From assembly GCF_007183175.1 (NCBI RefSeq), contig NZ_AP019807.1, positions 830,001-894,000 of the forward strand: a DNA stretch of 64,000 nt, given 5' to 3'. This DNA is from Microbulbifer sp. GL-2. Lineage in GTDB: Bacteria > Pseudomonadota > Gammaproteobacteria > Pseudomonadales > Cellvibrionaceae. Shown here in pieces: positions 37,361 to 46,263 of the stretch. Every line of letters begins with the position of its first letter. Position 1 is the first letter of the stretch. A program made the position numbers and the translations under genes. Under the pieces are notes generated by a model. That model saw only the letters and a list, made by a program, of their open reading frames with translations, made no database searches and was not told the origin of the DNA.

Positions 37361-38971
37361 TCAACTGGTCGGGCGGAAGTGGCGGGGACGCAAGCCCGAT
37401 ACCAGCAAGACCAGAACATAAGCCAGGCTCCCAGCTGCAACCACGACTCCCATACGCCAGGCCCTGGTAAACCAGCTCCAGCTGCCCCAATCACCCCAGA
37501 AGTGCAGTGCGCCAAGCAACACCCCCACCATAAACAGGTTCGCCACAACAAGGCGCAGCAGATAGTTGGCCCACCCTGCCTCAGGGGTGTAAACATCATC
37601 CCTGCGGAGTCCCTTGTAGAGCAGCCAGGCATTGATCGCCGCCTGGCAGGCAGTCGCTAATGCCAATCCCATATGACCGAGCTTAAAGTAGTAATTCAGC
37701 GGGATCACGAATAAGAGACTCAAAATCATCTTGGCTGAAATGGCAATCAGCCCAAAGCGTACGGGTGTGTAGGTATCCTGGCGCGCGAAATAACCGGGCG
37801 CCAGTACTTTGATTAACATAAAGGACAGCAGTCCCATGGCGTAAGCCCGCAGGGACCAAGCCGCCATCTGCATATCATACGGCCGCATCTCGCCATACTG
37901 GAACAGCGTAGTCAACAGGGGCTCTGCCAGTACAATCAGGGCCACGGAGGCTGGCAAGGAGATCAAGGTAACACTGCGCAGGGCCCAGTCGAGAGTGTGG
38001 CGAAAATGACGGGGATTGCCATCACTATGCTGACGCGACAAGTTCGGCAGTATCACCGTAGCCACCGCCACACCAAATACACCCAGCGGCAATTCAGTCA
38101 GGCGGTCGGAAAAATATAACCAGGAGACACTGCCACTCGGCAAAAAAGATGCCAATATAGTGTCCAACACTAGACTGATTTGAGTGACAGAAACCCCAAA
38201 AATCGCCGGCGCCATCAGGCGCAGGATCTTACGTACACCCGGGTGGCTCCAATCCCACTTGGGCCTTGGCAACAAGCCTTCACGAGCCAGGAAAGGCAAC
38301 TGGAACAACAGCTGAACTACTCCAGCCACAAACACCCCCCAGGCCAGCGCCAGAATTTGCGGGTCAAACCAGGAGGTAGCCACCGTCGCTGCCCCAATCA
38401 GGACCAGATTCAACATCACGGGGGTTAGCGCAGGAATGGCAAAGCGATCGAAACTGTTCAGAATCGCTCCGGTAAAGCCGGCCAGGGAGATCAACATCAG
38501 GTAGGGGAAGGTGATTTGCAGCATATCCGAAGCAAGATCGAACTTCTCACGTTCGCTGCCGTCCCACCACCAACCAAAAGCAAATATTCCCGTCACAATT
38601 GGTGCGAATAGCACGCCAAACAGGGTAACTAGTAGCAGCACGCCACCAAGAGCGCCAGCAACCCTGTCGTTCAACTCGCGCGCCGCTGCAATCCCGCCTT
38701 TTTGACGGTATTCAGACAACACAGGCACGAATGCCTGGGCAAAGGCACCCTCGGCAAACAGGCGGCGAAAGAAATTGGGGATTTTGAAGGCAACAAAGAA
38801 GGCATCAGCGGCATCCCCTGCCCCGGCAAAACGGGCCAGGGCCATATCACGAGCCAAACCAGCCACCCGCGATAGCATTGTCGCTGCGCCAACCACCGAA
38901 CTGCCGCGCAGCAGTCGTGAGATGCCGGATTTCTCGACCGGTTGTTCCTGGGCAGGGGATGGCTGCGACAA
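37361..38971 (-). CDS. murJ: Lipid II flippase MurJ
   Basis: Flips the peptidoglycan precursor lipid II to the periplasmic side. It has about fourteen transmembrane helices; the family start region SRLLRGSSVVGAATMLSRVAGLARDMALAR carries the conserved Arg residues, and FFVAFKIPNFFRRLFAEGAFAQAFVPVL is diagnostic. The best start is a TTG at 38971 with AGGAG eight bases upstream (536 residues); another TTG lies at 39013. It is first in the murJ-ribF-ileS-lspA-fkpB-ispH series. Confidence 0.95.
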   Translation of the reverse strand: MSQPSPAQEQPVEKSGISRLLRGSSVVGAATMLSRVAGLARDMALARFAGAGDAADAFFVAFKIPNFFRRLFAEGAFAQAFVPVLSEYRQKGGIAAARELNDRVAGALGGVLLLVTLFGVLFAPIVTGIFAFGWWWDGSEREKFDLASDMLQITFPYLMLISLAGFTGAILNSFDRFAIPALTPVMLNLVLIGAATVATSWFDPQILALAWGVFVAGVVQLLFQLPFLAREGLLPRPKWDWSHPGVRKILRLMAPAIFGVSVTQISLVLDTILASFLPSGSVSWLYFSDRLTELPLGVFGVAVATVILPNLSRQHSDGNPRHFRHTLDWALRSVTLISLPASVALIVLAEPLLTTLFQYGEMRPYDMQMAAWSLRAYAMGLLSFMLIKVLAPGYFARQDTYTPVRFGLIAISAKMILSLLFVIPLNYYFKLGHMGLALATACQAAINAWLLYKGLRRDDVYTPEAGWANYLLRLVVANLFMVGVLLGALHFWGDWGSWSWFTRAWRMGVVVAAGSLAYVLVLLVSGLRPRHFRPTS

Positions 38972-39146
38972 AACTACGACTCCTGGCGATAGGTAGGACC
39001 TGTTGGCCGGCAAGTCTACCGCAATTCGGCGGTAACTTTGGAAGCTCAGGGAGAGTCTGCGGCTCTACGACATGGTGCCCGCGAGCCTATACTAGCTATG
39101 AGCTAGTCACGCGTCCCACGGAGCAGGCGGCGCGGGGAGAAAAAGG

Positions 39147-39284
39147 ATGACCATTAACGCTTTGATTTTTGCTCTGGCACTGGCGATTGTGCTCTACATA
39201 GCAGTGATGCGCGGTCCCCGTCCCCAGCGAGTCCGTGTTCGAGTAGACACACCTCGCGACCGGCGCTACCGCCGTCTGCTGTAA
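39147..39284 (+). CDS. Small single-pass membrane protein, 45 residues
   Basis: A short, previously unlisted frame with good signals. GGAG lies seven bases before the ATG, a hydrophobic segment spans residues 3-20 (INALIFALALAIVLYIAV), and the tail is strongly basic (RGPRPQRVRVRV, then RDRRYRRLL). A GGCC hairpin with a short T-run follows its stop immediately. Topology would put the basic tail in the cytoplasm. It lies between the divergent murJ and pdsO. I do not recognise a family. A link to the pds genes or to murJ is only positional. Confidence 0.6.
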   Translation: MTINALIFALALAIVLYIAVMRGPRPQRVRVRVDTPRDRRYRRLL

Positions 39285-39286
39285 AC

Positions 39287-39303
39287 AGGCCTAAGGGCCT
39301 TTT
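39287..39303 (+). terminator. Weak terminator after the 45-residue ORF
   Basis: AGGCC/GGCCT with a TAAG loop is followed by TTT, three bases after the stop codon of the small membrane protein. The stem has only five pairs, so efficiency is doubtful. Confidence 0.4.
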
Positions 39304-39444
39304 GCCACATTTCGCCATTATTGCGTTGTAGTTTGCCACTGCTGCGCCACGCCAGCGCCTCCTTGGAGCCTTTTAATAGCACTCAAACGGGCCGGAAACA
39401 ATTTGGCCCCAACGAGTACAAAGAAAGCCTCCAAGGAGAGAGTA

Positions 39445-40131
39445 ATGAAAAAAGCACTAATGGTTGCAGCCCTGACCTCCCTGATCGCCTCCGGTGCCCA
39501 GGCAAAGGAACACAACGAATCAAAATTGACCCCGGCCAAACAGGCCACGGTCTTCACTTCTGCCGCCGTAGCCGGGGCAGCAGTGGGCGGGCCGGTCGGA
39601 TTTATCGCTGGAGCACTCGGCGGGGCTTGGCTCGGCGAGCAGATTAAGCAAGCAGACGAGGCAGATATGCTGGCAACACAATTGACAGAGAGCCGTGCAG
39701 AGCTCAGTAACCTGGCACAGCAACTGGATGCGGCTCGACTGTCCGCAAACGATGCCGGCCAACTGGCACTGGACTCCCTGCAATTCCAAATGCTGTTCAC
39801 CACCGGAGAAGATGAGCTTCAGGAAGGCCAGCTACAACAGCTGGGCGCCATGGCCGACTTCCTCAAGCGCCATCCACACCTGCAGATTCAACTGGAAGGC
39901 CACGCCGACCCACGCGGCAGCGACGGCTATAACAATGTGCTGTCAGACCAGCGCGCCCTGAGTGTCGAGCAAGCCCTGCTATCCCTGGGAGTCGACGCCT
40001 CGCGTATTAGCCGCCGCGCCCTGGGCTCCACCTATTCGCAGGCGACTCGCGGCGATGTGGATGCTTACGCGATGGAGCGCCGGGTGGATATCCGGTTCTC
40101 CCTGCAGGAATCTGTGGCCGGCAGTTTCTGA
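39445..40131 (+). CDS. pdsO: OmpA-family protein of the dedicated sortase system
   Basis: Exported protein of 228 residues. A signal peptide (MKKALMVAALTSLIASGAQA) is followed by a glycine-zipper segment (AAVAGAAVGGPVGFIAGALGG, about residues 39-60), a short coiled coil (LTESRAELSNLAQQLDAARL), and a C-terminal OmpA peptidoglycan-binding domain (LEGHADPRGSDGYN, then LSDQRALSVEQAL, ending ERRVDIRF). The layout and the pdsR-pdsS neighbours fit the PdsO family, known only from genomes with the dedicated sortase two-component system. GGAGAG precedes the ATG and a strong terminator follows, so it may be transcribed apart from pdsRS. If the pds assignment is wrong it is still an OmpA-like periplasmic/outer-membrane protein. 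Confidence 0.8.
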   Translation: MKKALMVAALTSLIASGAQAKEHNESKLTPAKQATVFTSAAVAGAAVGGPVGFIAGALGGAWLGEQIKQADEADMLATQLTESRAELSNLAQQLDAARLSANDAGQLALDSLQFQMLFTTGEDELQEGQLQQLGAMADFLKRHPHLQIQLEGHADPRGSDGYNNVLSDQRALSVEQALLSLGVDASRISRRALGSTYSQATRGDVDAYAMERRVDIRFSLQESVAGSF

Positions 40132-40265
40132 GCCAATACTGGCCGGCTTCAGCGGACTGAAAATTCGCTCTCACCGGCCAGCAGCTCCCCGTATTGACCG
40201 CAATATCAACTTGTGGACCACGCATGCGCCCGTGAACTCCTCCTGAAAGAAACCCTGTTGTGCTT

Positions 40266-40290
40266 GCGGGCGATCTTCGCCCGCCTTTTT
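40266..40290 (+). terminator. Intrinsic terminator after pdsO
   Basis: A perfect GCGGGCGA/TCGCCCGC stem with a 3-base loop ends in CTTTTT. It lies about 135 bases after the pdsO stop and 63 bases before pdsR. Confidence 0.9.
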
Positions 40291-40352
40291 GCCAATAGCC
40301 TGTAATTTCGTGCATGATTCTCCGCCTAAGAGGGAAGCAGCCGGAATCAGTC

Positions 40353-41042
40353 ATGAGTGCAACTATCGCCATTGTTGAAGATGAACGTGCAATCGCCGAA
40401 AACTACCGCGATGCACTACGCCGCAGCAATTATCGTGTTGACCTATATAGCTCCAGGATTGAGGCCATGGATGCCTTTCGCCAGCGCCTGCCAGATCTCG
40501 CTGTGATTGATGTCGGCCTTGGCAGAGAGGTAGAGGGCGGCTTCGAGCTGTGCAGGGAATTGCGTGCCATGGCGCCGAGCCTACCCATACTCTTCCTCAC
40601 TGCCAGGGACTCCGAACTGGATATTATCTCCGGCCTGCGTCTCGGTGCCGATGATTACCTGACCAAGGACATTTCTCTGCCCCACATGCAGGCGCGCATC
40701 AATGCCTTGTTGCGCAGAGTAAGCATCTTGCGGGATCAGAGTGATGAGGGAGAAAGCCTGACCCAGGGAAAACTTGAACTGGATATTTCCAGGCTGCACT
40801 GTCACTGGGGTGGACAACCGATAGACCTGACTGTCACTGAGTTCTGGATAGTCCACGCCCTGGCCAAGAGGCCTGGGCACGTCAAGTCGCGCAGCCAGCT
40901 GATGGAGGCCGCACGGGTGGTTCTGGATGACAACACTATCACCTCTCACGTAAAGCGTATTCGCCGTAAATTCCAAAGCCTGGACACAGAATTTAACGCC
41001 ATAGGAACCGCCTACGGTATGGGCTACCGCTGGCAGCCTTAA
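40353..41042 (+). CDS. pdsR: Response regulator of the dedicated sortase system
   Basis: OmpR/PhoB-type regulator of 229 residues. The receiver domain has acidic Glu9/Asp10, phospho-acceptor Asp53 in LAVIDVGLG and Lys in DDYLTKDIS. The C-terminal winged helix includes LTVTEFWIVHALAKRPGHVKSR, then DDNTITSHVKRIRRKF and the usual ending TAYGMGYRW. It pairs with the kinase 57 bases downstream. Family-level naming as PdsR rests on the combination with the PdsS-type kinase and the PdsO-type OmpA protein. The start at 40353 gives the standard receiver N-terminus; an upstream in-frame start at 40314 is unlikely. Confidence 0.85.
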   Translation: MSATIAIVEDERAIAENYRDALRRSNYRVDLYSSRIEAMDAFRQRLPDLAVIDVGLGREVEGGFELCRELRAMAPSLPILFLTARDSELDIISGLRLGADDYLTKDISLPHMQARINALLRRVSILRDQSDEGESLTQGKLELDISRLHCHWGGQPIDLTVTEFWIVHALAKRPGHVKSRSQLMEAARVVLDDNTITSHVKRIRRKFQSLDTEFNAIGTAYGMGYRWQP

Positions 41043-41099
41043 CCATTTTTGACCGCGGCGTGAGTCGATCCGGCGCACAGTACTTTAAGAGCACCGCCC

Positions 41100-43133
41100 A
41101 TGAAGCTTCGCCGCCAACTCTTGCTTGTCAGCCTTGTCGCCCTGACCCTTCCATGGGCTGGCTGCCAATACCTGCGCCAAGTAGATGCGGCCCTAGCACA
41201 GGGGCAGATGCAAGCGCTTGAGGCCACCGCTGCAGCTATTGCCGCCCGCCTGGCCAGCGCGCCACAATTGATCGCGCCAGACCCACTACGCCACGCCAGG
41301 CCACCCGGCGCCCAGCTATACCTCAACCCGCTGTCACAGGCCCCGATACTGGATGGCTATGGGGATGATTGGCACCCCCTGACGCAGAAGCCAAGAGTAC
41401 TGCCCGACGACCAGCTCACCCCGCTTGGGCAGGTGTCCCTCGGTCAATACAATGAACAGGTCTTCATTTTGCTCACGGTCAGTGACTCTACACCCGCCTA
41501 TGGCGACCCTCGCACCGGGCTGCTCGCCGGTGGCGATACCATCGAACTGTTCACCGGGGACCGACATTACATACTGCCGGTATCGAGCAGGGGCCCGGTT
41601 AGGGCTATGTGGCACAACCCGAGGGAGGGCCGTTTTGAACGCGAGCTGCGGCTCCGCGGGCGCTGGACCGCCTCTCCTGCAGGTTACCAGCTGGAACTGA
41701 CGCTCCCTTATAGCCTGACCAAAGGAGGCCTCTCGATTCGTATTCTGGATCGCACCAGCAGCGACGGTGCGCCGCCTGTTCGCAGCGCGAGCACTTTTCC
41801 TGCCGATGGGAAGCCCGGCCGCCTGACAGGCCCCCTACCCGATCTACAGGTAGAACTGGACCACTTTGCCCGCCCAAGCTTGCTTTTGGCCGTTGTGGAT
41901 AATGAGGGATTCCTGCTCGCCAGTAGTGGACAGCTGCAACCGGATAAGTCAGATGAGATAGCGGCGACTCCCTGGCTGCGCCGCTGGATTTACCGCAAGC
42001 TACTGGCTCGGGAGACACTGCCAGCACTGCCCTCAGACACCCGTCCTCTTGCTACTGTGAAGGGTCGCAACACTGAGGAACAGTGGTTTGGCGGCCCCCT
42101 TCAATCACGTATTGGAGCCGTCAGCGTTCCCGTTATCACCCGCGCCGATGAAGTGATCGAACGGCCATTACTCGGACGGGTACTGGTACTCCAGTCTGGC
42201 GAGGCCATGCAGTCTATGATGGAGGGGGCAGCCCACCGGTTGTGGTTAATCAGCTGTGCCGCTGCGGGTACCGCGCTGCTATTTTTGCTTGGCTATGCCA
42301 CTTGGCTATCCTGGCGCATCCGCAAACTGCACCGCGCGGCGCGCAATGCCGTGGATGCCAGCGGCAAGCTGCGTGGCAACTTTCCACATTCAAGAGCCAA
42401 TGATGAGCTGGGAGCGCTAAATCGTGCTTTTGCCAGCCTGCTCGGTGAGCTGGACCAATACCACCAATACCTGCGCACCCTGGCAAGTAAGCTGTCTCAC
42501 GAGCTGCGTACTCCTCTTGCTGTGGTGCGCTCCTCCCTGGACAACCTGACCGCTGGCGAGCTGGACCCGCTCAGTCGACGTTATGCAGAGCGCGCCATGG
42601 ATGGCAGCATGCGCCTGTCCGGTATTCTCAACAGCCTCTCCGCGGCCAGTAACCTGGAAGCCAGTATCCACCAAGCTGAGCGTGAAACTTTTGACCTTGC
42701 TGATCTCCTCGAAGTCATGGTCCAGTGCTATAGCGATGCCCACCCAGAACACCACTTCCAACTGGATAAACCCGAGGGAAAACTGCAGTGTCACGGTGCC
42801 CCGGAGTTGCTGGCGCAACTGCTGGACAAACTGGTTGACAATGCCTGCAGCTTCGCTCCGGAGGGCAGTGAAATTCACCTTTCAGCCCGCGCCTGTGGCG
42901 AAAATTATCTGATCACCGTTAGTAATGATGGACCGCCGCTACCGAACGGCTATACGCACAAGCTGTTCGACTCACTCGTTTCTGTGCGCAAGGACGGTGG
43001 CAATAAGGGGCATCTCGGGCTCGGATTGCATATCGCCAGGCTGATTGCCGATTTCCACCACGGCCGCCTGGAAGCCCGCAACCGCGAAGATAACAGCGGC
43101 GTTGAGTTCAGCCTGGCCTTGCCAAGTCGCTGA
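41100..43133 (+). CDS. pdsS: Sensor histidine kinase of the dedicated sortase system
   Basis: Membrane sensor kinase of 677 residues. TM1 is at about residues 6-22. A large periplasmic domain (about 25-378) begins with a carbohydrate-module-like stretch (APILDGYGDDWHPL, GGDTIELFTGD). TM2 is at about 379-400, followed by a HAMP-like linker, the phospho-acceptor box SKLSHELRTPLAVV with His467, and a HATPase domain (KLVDNACSFAP, GHLGLGLHIARLI). Length, architecture and sensor region agree with the PdsS family of mostly marine Proteobacteria. The sortase and LPXTG target that normally accompany it are not in this window. No terminator is evident after it. Confidence 0.85.
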   Translation: MKLRRQLLLVSLVALTLPWAGCQYLRQVDAALAQGQMQALEATAAAIAARLASAPQLIAPDPLRHARPPGAQLYLNPLSQAPILDGYGDDWHPLTQKPRVLPDDQLTPLGQVSLGQYNEQVFILLTVSDSTPAYGDPRTGLLAGGDTIELFTGDRHYILPVSSRGPVRAMWHNPREGRFERELRLRGRWTASPAGYQLELTLPYSLTKGGLSIRILDRTSSDGAPPVRSASTFPADGKPGRLTGPLPDLQVELDHFARPSLLLAVVDNEGFLLASSGQLQPDKSDEIAATPWLRRWIYRKLLARETLPALPSDTRPLATVKGRNTEEQWFGGPLQSRIGAVSVPVITRADEVIERPLLGRVLVLQSGEAMQSMMEGAAHRLWLISCAAAGTALLFLLGYATWLSWRIRKLHRAARNAVDASGKLRGNFPHSRANDELGALNRAFASLLGELDQYHQYLRTLASKLSHELRTPLAVVRSSLDNLTAGELDPLSRRYAERAMDGSMRLSGILNSLSAASNLEASIHQAERETFDLADLLEVMVQCYSDAHPEHHFQLDKPEGKLQCHGAPELLAQLLDKLVDNACSFAPEGSEIHLSARACGENYLITVSNDGPPLPNGYTHKLFDSLVSVRKDGGNKGHLGLGLHIARLIADFHHGRLEARNREDNSGVEFSLALPSR

Positions 43134-43181
43134 CGGCTGCAGGACTTTGTAGCCATATCCGCAATACGCGCCTAACTATGG

Positions 43182-43209
43182 TTGACAAACAACCAACTGT
43201 GGGGATAAT
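43182..43209 (+). promoter_or_regulatory. Sigma-70 promoter of rpsT
   Basis: A perfect -35 TTGACA (43182-43187) and GATAAT (43204-43209) are spaced by 16 bases, leaving about 60 bases of leader to the rpsT GTG start. Confidence 0.8.
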
Positions 43210-43276
43210 GTCGCGTCCCGATCGGGCCCCAGGGCCTGTTAGTTACAGATTTATAGATTCCAGACAGGAGCAACCG

Positions 43277-43543
43277 GTGGCCAACTCACCTCAAGCGAAG
43301 AAACGCGCGCGCCAGAACGACAAGCGCCGCATGCATAACGCCAGTCTGCGCTCCATGGTGCGCACCTACATCAAGAAGGTAGTTGCGGCCATCGATGCAG
43401 GCGATGCTGAAAAAGCAAAAACTGCATACGCAGAAGCGGTACCCGTTATTGACCGCATGGCAGACAAAGGCATTATTCACAAGAATAAAGCCGCCCGTCA
43501 CAAGAGCCGCCTGAACGCCCAGGTTAAAGCTCTGGCTGCTTAA
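43277..43543 (+). CDS. rpsT: 30S ribosomal protein S20
   Basis: Small-subunit protein of 88 residues, rich in Lys/Arg/Ala. The N-terminal VANSPQAKKRARQNDKRRMHN and the helical body (SMVRTYIKKVV, KGIIHKNKAARHKSRLN) are typical. It starts with GTG at 43277, seven bases after AGGAG. Non-ATG starts are usual for rpsT (UUG in E. coli, where it limits expression and takes part in autoregulation). The frame stays open to 43178 without family support. It is a single-gene unit with its own promoter and terminator. Confidence 0.97.
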   Translation: MANSPQAKKRARQNDKRRMHNASLRSMVRTYIKKVVAAIDAGDAEKAKTAYAEAVPVIDRMADKGIIHKNKAARHKSRLNAQVKALAA

Positions 43544-43556
43544 TCCTTTAAGCAGA

Positions 43557-43597
43557 AGACACAAAAAAGCCCCGTAATACGGGGCTTTTTTGTGTCT
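43557..43597. terminator. Bidirectional terminator between rpsT and proB
   Basis: A near-perfect palindrome has arms of about 19-20 bases (AGACACAAAAAAGCCCCG and its complement). The GCCCCG core is flanked by A6 and T6 runs. It lies between the convergent rpsT and proB genes. Confidence 0.95.
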
Positions 43598-43608
43598 GCA
43601 ATTCCGCC

Positions 43609-44745
43609 TTAGAGCAGGATCAGGTTATCTCTATGGATCAACTCATCATCATCGCGATAACCGAGCAACTCAACAAACCTATCCGATGCCGAGCCAAGAA
43701 TTCTGACACTCTCACTACTGTCGTAATTGACCAACCCGCGAGCTACTTCCTTACCTTCACCATTACGACAAGACACCAGGTCACCACGATGGAAACGCCC
43801 ATCTACCGCCGTCACCCCTACCGCCAGCAGGCTGCTCCCACTCTCATACAGGGCCCTCTCAGCACCACTGTCGAGCACCAAGGTACCTCGTACCTGTAAC
43901 TGTCCAGCGAGCCAGCGCTTACGCGCCGCGAGAGGGTCCGCTTCAGGTAGCAATAATGTGCCCAGCGGCTCCCCCGCCCAGACCCGCGTAATCACCTTTT
44001 CCCTCGCACCTCCAGCGATCACCGTGCAGGCACCGGAACGCGCCGCCAATTGCGCTGCACGCACCTTGGTAGTCATACCGCCGCGCCCGAGACCACTGCG
44101 TGAATCGCCCGCCATACCCAGGAGCTTGGGGTCTAATGCGGAAGCTTCTCCGATTAGTTTCGCCTGGGGATTGTCACGAGGGTCCTCGGTAAACAACCCA
44201 TCCGCATCGGTCAAAATCAGCAGGGTATCGGCCTCCACCAGGTTGGCAACCAGAGCGGCCAGGGTATCGTTATCACCAAAACGTATCTCATCGGTAACCA
44301 CGGTATCGTTTTCATTGACGATAGGCACAGCTCCCAGGGAAAGCAGGGTCCTGAGAGTGCTGCGTGCGTTAAGGTAACGAGTGCGATTGGAAAGATCATC
44401 ATGATCCAGCAAAATCTGCGCGCTGCGCAAATCAAAGCGACCAAAGGCCTGCTCATAGACCTGCACCAGATGGCTCTGTCCCACCGCAGCAGCAGCCTGT
44501 AATTGATGGATAGACTCCGGCCTGCGACCCCATCCCAACCGGTCCATGCCCGCAGCAACAGCACCGGAGGAAACCAGTACCACCTCAATACCTCGCCGGT
44601 GCAGCTCGGCCATCTGTGCGGCCCATGCGAATATGGCCGCGCTGTTCACACCATGACCATTGTCGGTCAATAGGGCGCTGCCAATTTTTACAACCCAGCG
44701 CCTGCCTTTTAGCAATTCCCGACGGGAATCTGATATGGAGTCCAC
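43609..44745 (-). CDS. proB: Glutamate 5-kinase
   Basis: First step of proline synthesis, ATP-dependent phosphorylation of glutamate, subject to proline inhibition. The amino-acid kinase domain has VVKIGSALLT, VLVSSGAVAAGM, PIVNENDTV and the GGMTTKVRAA motif; a C-terminal PUA domain spans about residues 290-375. The start is a GTG at 44745 behind GGGGGAG (378 residues); further upstream starts reach 44787. It is downstream of obg in the same direction, as in Pseudomonas. proA is not in the window. Confidence 0.95.
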   Translation of the reverse strand: MDSISDSRRELLKGRRWVVKIGSALLTDNGHGVNSAAIFAWAAQMAELHRRGIEVVLVSSGAVAAGMDRLGWGRRPESIHQLQAAAAVGQSHLVQVYEQAFGRFDLRSAQILLDHDDLSNRTRYLNARSTLRTLLSLGAVPIVNENDTVVTDEIRFGDNDTLAALVANLVEADTLLILTDADGLFTEDPRDNPQAKLIGEASALDPKLLGMAGDSRSGLGRGGMTTKVRAAQLAARSGACTVIAGGAREKVITRVWAGEPLGTLLLPEADPLAARKRWLAGQLQVRGTLVLDSGAERALYESGSSLLAVGVTAVDGRFHRGDLVSCRNGEGKEVARGLVNYDSSESVRILGSASDRFVELLGYRDDDELIHRDNLILL

Positions 44746-44862
44746 GCTCTCCCCCTGGACATTGCCCCTGCCGGGCCCTGTTTGCAATTTTTATTATCAA
44801 AAAGCCCTGGAGCCAGCGGGGCCTAACGGCGACACAGAAATGCGCCGCCGATCAGGGACTAA

Positions 44863-46071
44863 TCAGGGGCGGTACTCGATATCAACATCATGTTCATCAT
44901 CATCATCCCAGCCCTCATCGTCACCCACAGGCCCCTTTGCGGCCTTGCGCTTGGCCCTATGGCTTTCGCGCAATTCCTCAATTCGCTTACGCGCCTCACG
45001 CTGCATCTGACGCTGAGATTCCAACTCAGCCAATGCCAGTTCCGGATCACGCCCTTCCTCTTCCTGGCGCTCCTCCAGATAATCCATCAGGCGACCACTT
45101 AGCGCATCGGTACCTTCTTTACGGATAGCCGCTACGCGGAAAACCGGGCCAGTCCAACCCAAAGCTTGCACAACCGCCTGACAACGCTCTTCCAGCTCTG
45201 CAGCGGGAACCAGGTCTGTTTTATTCAACACCAGCCAACGCTCGCGTCCGGCCAGGGTTGCACTGAAGCTGGACAGTTCACGTTCGATTGCTCGCGCATT
45301 TTCTACCGGGTCAGAGCCATCAAAAGGCGCCAGATCCACCAAATGAAGCAGCACCCGGCAGCGAGTTAGATGCTTAAGGAAGCGAATACCCAAGCCTGCC
45401 CCTTCAGCTGCGCCCTCAATTAGACCGGGAATATCGGCAATCACAAAACTGCGATGCTTCTGTACCTGTACCACGCCCAGGTTGGGTACCAGGGTAGTGA
45501 AAGGGTAGTTTGCCACTTTGGGCTTGGCGGCGGAAACAGCACGGATAAACGTCGACTTACCGGCATTAGGTAATCCCAGCATACCCACATCGGCGAGAAC
45601 TTTTAACTCCAGCTTAAGAGCGCGCCCCTCGCCCTCAGTACCGTTAGTGGTCTGGCGGGGTGCGCGGTTGGTGCTGGACTTGAAGCGGGTGTTACCTAGG
45701 CCGTGGAAGCCCCCCTGAGCAACCAGGAGACGCTCTCCGGCTTCTGTCATATCACCAACGGCCTCGCCGCTATCTACATCAATGACAGTTGTCCCCACTG
45801 GCACTTTCAGCACCAGATCTTCACCTTTGGCGCCGGTACAGTTGCGCCCGCGGCCGGACTGGCCACTCTCTGCCGAGTAGCGGGGCTGGTAGCGATAATC
45901 TACCAGAGTGTTGAGGGAATCGTCAGCCTCCAGGTAGACCGAACCGCCGTCACCGCCGTCACCGCCGTCCGGGCCGCCCCTTTCGACAAACTTCTCCCGG
46001 CGGAAGCTCAAGCAGCCATTGCCACCTTTACCCGCCTGTACAAAGATGGGCGCCTCATCGACAAACTTCAT
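44863..46071 (-). CDS. obgE: Obg-family ribosome-assembly GTPase
   Basis: GTPase acting in 50S maturation and the stringent response. A glycine-rich OBG domain at residues 1-158 (GKGGNGCLSFRREKF, GGDGGDGGSVYLEAD) precedes a G domain with GLPNAGKST (P-loop), DIPGLIEGA (G3) and NKTD (G4). The C-terminal tail is highly charged and ends in an acidic stretch (DDEGWDDDDEHD). The 402 residues are standard. A GGAGAG ribosome site precedes the ATG. It follows rplU-rpmA in the conserved order but behind a strong terminator. Confidence 0.97.
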   Translation of the reverse strand: MKFVDEAPIFVQAGKGGNGCLSFRREKFVERGGPDGGDGGDGGSVYLEADDSLNTLVDYRYQPRYSAESGQSGRGRNCTGAKGEDLVLKVPVGTTVIDVDSGEAVGDMTEAGERLLVAQGGFHGLGNTRFKSSTNRAPRQTTNGTEGEGRALKLELKVLADVGMLGLPNAGKSTFIRAVSAAKPKVANYPFTTLVPNLGVVQVQKHRSFVIADIPGLIEGAAEGAGLGIRFLKHLTRCRVLLHLVDLAPFDGSDPVENARAIERELSSFSATLAGRERWLVLNKTDLVPAAELEERCQAVVQALGWTGPVFRVAAIRKEGTDALSGRLMDYLEERQEEEGRDPELALAELESQRQMQREARKRIEELRESHRAKRKAAKGPVGDDEGWDDDDEHDVDIEYRP

Positions 46072-46212
46072 AATCTCTCCACCGCCACAGCGGTTGTCTC
46101 AGCGATACGCAAAACTGCGTACCCTTATCATCATACCAGCCGACAAGCCACCCCATCCTGGGCACCTGCCACCCTCACTTCTTGCCACCGTGAAACCTGT
46201 GGTTTCCCAACA

Positions 46213-46240
46213 AAAAAGCCCCGCTATAGCGGGGCTTTTT
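46213..46240. terminator. Intrinsic terminator between rpmA and obgE
   Basis: A GCCCCGCT/AGCGGGGC stem is flanked by AAAAA and TTTTT. It follows rpmA by about 24 bases on the minus strand and should end or attenuate the ribosomal transcript before obgE. Confidence 0.9.
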
Positions 46241-46263
46241 ATGAAGCTCGGGCTAGTGACCGC

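Noticed and set aside
39318..39803. Minus-strand frame of about 160 codons opposite pdsO
   Set aside because: Antisense shadow of pdsO; low-complexity Ala/Ser composition and no ribosome site.
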